Shown: in pieces, positions 34,455-35,192 of the stretch
How positions within the stretch are numbered: position 1 is the stretch's first letter
Layout of the letters: the number at the start of each line of letters is the position of its first letter
Assembly: GCA_011322625.1 (NCBI GenBank)
Contig: DRMH01000022.1
Location: forward strand, 1 to 35,192
Length of the DNA stretch: 35,192 bases
DNA from: Thermosulfurimonas dismutans
Lineage (GTDB): Bacteria > Desulfobacterota > Thermodesulfobacteria > Thermodesulfobacteriales > Thermodesulfobacteriaceae
Reading direction: 5' to 3'
Translations under genes and position numbers: made by a program
The notes under the pieces: model-generated
Told to the model about the DNA's origin: nothing
Database searches by the model: none
Seen by the model: the letters and a program-made list of their open reading frames with translations, nothing else

Positions 34455-35192
34455 GACCGGAGATGCCTGCGCAGGAGTTCGGTGAGTTCTTCAAGCGTAT
34501 AGGGCTTGCGCAGCAGACCGTCGAAGGGTTCGATGGCCTCCGAGCCCTCCAGGGAATAGCCGGTGGAGAGGATCAAACGGGGACGGGGCTGCCGATCTTT
34601 AAGTCTTTCCGCCACCCAGCGGGCCCCCTTGCCTCCGGGGACGGTAAGATCCAGAAGCAGGAGGTCAAAGGGGCGCCCCTCGGAAAGGGCCTTCTCGTAT
34701 TTTTCCAGGGCCTCCGGGCCGTTTTCCGCGGTTTCCACCTCCACCCCCAGATACCCCAGGGCCTCGGCCAGAAGAAGCCGTATGGGCTCCTCGTCGTCCA
34801 TCACCAGTACCCTCCCGGAAAACTTCCGGGGTTCAACCGGGGTCTCCGGAGCGGGGGGTTCCTTTTCGCCGGGCCTTTCGGCCGCCGGAAGACGGATGCG
34901 AAAAGTGGTGCCCTCCCCCGGGAGAGAAAAGACCTCGATCTCGCCGCCGTAACGCTCCACCACGCTCTTGACCACCGCCAGCCCCAGACCGGTCCCGGCG
35001 GGTTTGGTGGTGAACCCGGGCTCAAAGATGCGCGACTGGATCTCCCGGGGGATACCCGGCCCGGTATCCCTTATCACCAGAATCACCTCACCGTCCTGAT
35101 ATTCGGCCTGAATAAATATATCCCCTCCCTGCGGCATGGCCTCCAGGGCATTGAGGACCAGGTTCTGAATCATCTGTGCGAAGTGGGAGCTG
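34451..35192 (-). CDS. Hybrid histidine kinase with C-terminal receiver domain (5' end outside window)
   Basis: The frame stays open to the right edge, so only the C-terminal about 247 residues are seen. First comes an HATPase domain: N box FAQMIQNLVLNALEAMPQGG, G1 IRDTGPGIP, F IFEPGFTTK, and G2 GTGLGLAVVKSVVERYGG. After a Pro/Glu linker there is a receiver with acidic VMDDEEP, the phospho-acceptor in LLLLDLTVPGG, Ser in LSTGYS, and Lys in LLRKPYTLEEL. The kinase type resembles PAS-containing NtrB-like hybrids that have no DNA-binding output. It probably passes phosphate to a separate protein. The gene precedes parA and parB and overlaps parA. Confidence 0.92.
   Translation of the reverse strand, partial: SSHFAQMIQNLVLNALEAMPQGGDIFIQAEYQDGEVILVIRDTGPGIPREIQSRIFEPGFTTKPAGTGLGLAVVKSVVERYGGEIEVFSLPGEGTTFRIRLPAAERPGEKEPPAPETPVEPRKFSGRVLVMDDEEPIRLLLAEALGYLGVEVETAENGPEALEKYEKALSEGRPFDLLLLDLTVPGGKGARWVAERLKDRQPRPRLILSTGYSLEGSEAIEPFDGLLRKPYTLEELTELLRRHLRS

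Noticed and set aside
32861-35192. parS site near parAB
   Set aside because: I looked for TGTTTCACGTGAAACA-like palindromes around the genes and found none by eye.

Overview
The window is a GC-rich stretch (mostly 60-65% G+C by eye) of a Gram-negative bacterial chromosome. Protein composition (many Arg, Glu and Leu, few Asn and Gln), frequent GTG and TTG starts, four-base stop/start overlaps and a HrcA/CIRCE-controlled groESL suggest a thermophile. My best guess is a thermophilic Desulfobacterota/Thermodesulfobacteria-type organism. That is inferred from general character, not from a marker gene. Outer-membrane genes (LPS-type glycosyltransferases, a TolC-like lipoprotein, an RND pump) show a diderm cell. 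No stretch over 300 bases lacks a gene; the longest gaps are 128 bases (7668-7795) and 161 bases (18736-18896).

Region A (1-7667, minus strand) is one tightly coupled envelope-glycan operon read right to left. It encodes two ArnT/PMT-like GT-C glycosyltransferases, a Gfo/Idh/MocA sugar dehydrogenase, a DUF433/DUF5615 toxin-antitoxin-like pair, a DegT/DnrJ-type sugar aminotransferase, a polyprenyl-phosphate-type GT2, a zinc-ribbon methyltransferase, and the N-terminus of a polytopic membrane protein cut by the window edge (possibly an O-antigen ligase). The dehydrogenase, aminotransferase, GT2 and GT-C set could make an amino sugar, load it on a lipid carrier and transfer it outside the inner membrane. 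The toxin-antitoxin-like pair is AT-rich and bounded by perfect 21-bp direct repeats that duplicate a gene junction, so it looks like an insertion.

Region B (7796-16648, plus strand) diverges from A. It holds an OmpR-type regulator, a sensor kinase, a TolC-like outer-membrane lipoprotein, a periplasmic adaptor, an RND permease and a third ArnT-like glycosyltransferase, nearly all overlapping. With A it forms an envelope-defence or remodelling island around a shared 128-bp control region with two inverted repeats.

Region C (16707-25451) is mostly housekeeping: pyruvate kinase; a convergent XRE/S24 repressor-like gene; proC and rlmE; a membrane diguanylate cyclase with a Cys-rich sensor; then ileS and lspA. 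A 631-residue membrane-anchored protein with an exact CCHC zinc-knuckle pattern follows in the same operon (25448-27343).

Region D (27350-32875) has a promoter with CIRCE operator, groES, groEL and a strong terminator, then an M48 protease with TPRs, plsY and a DUF342/FapA-like gene. On the minus strand (32861-35192) a hybrid histidine kinase/receiver gene, cut by the window edge, overlaps parA, which overlaps parB.
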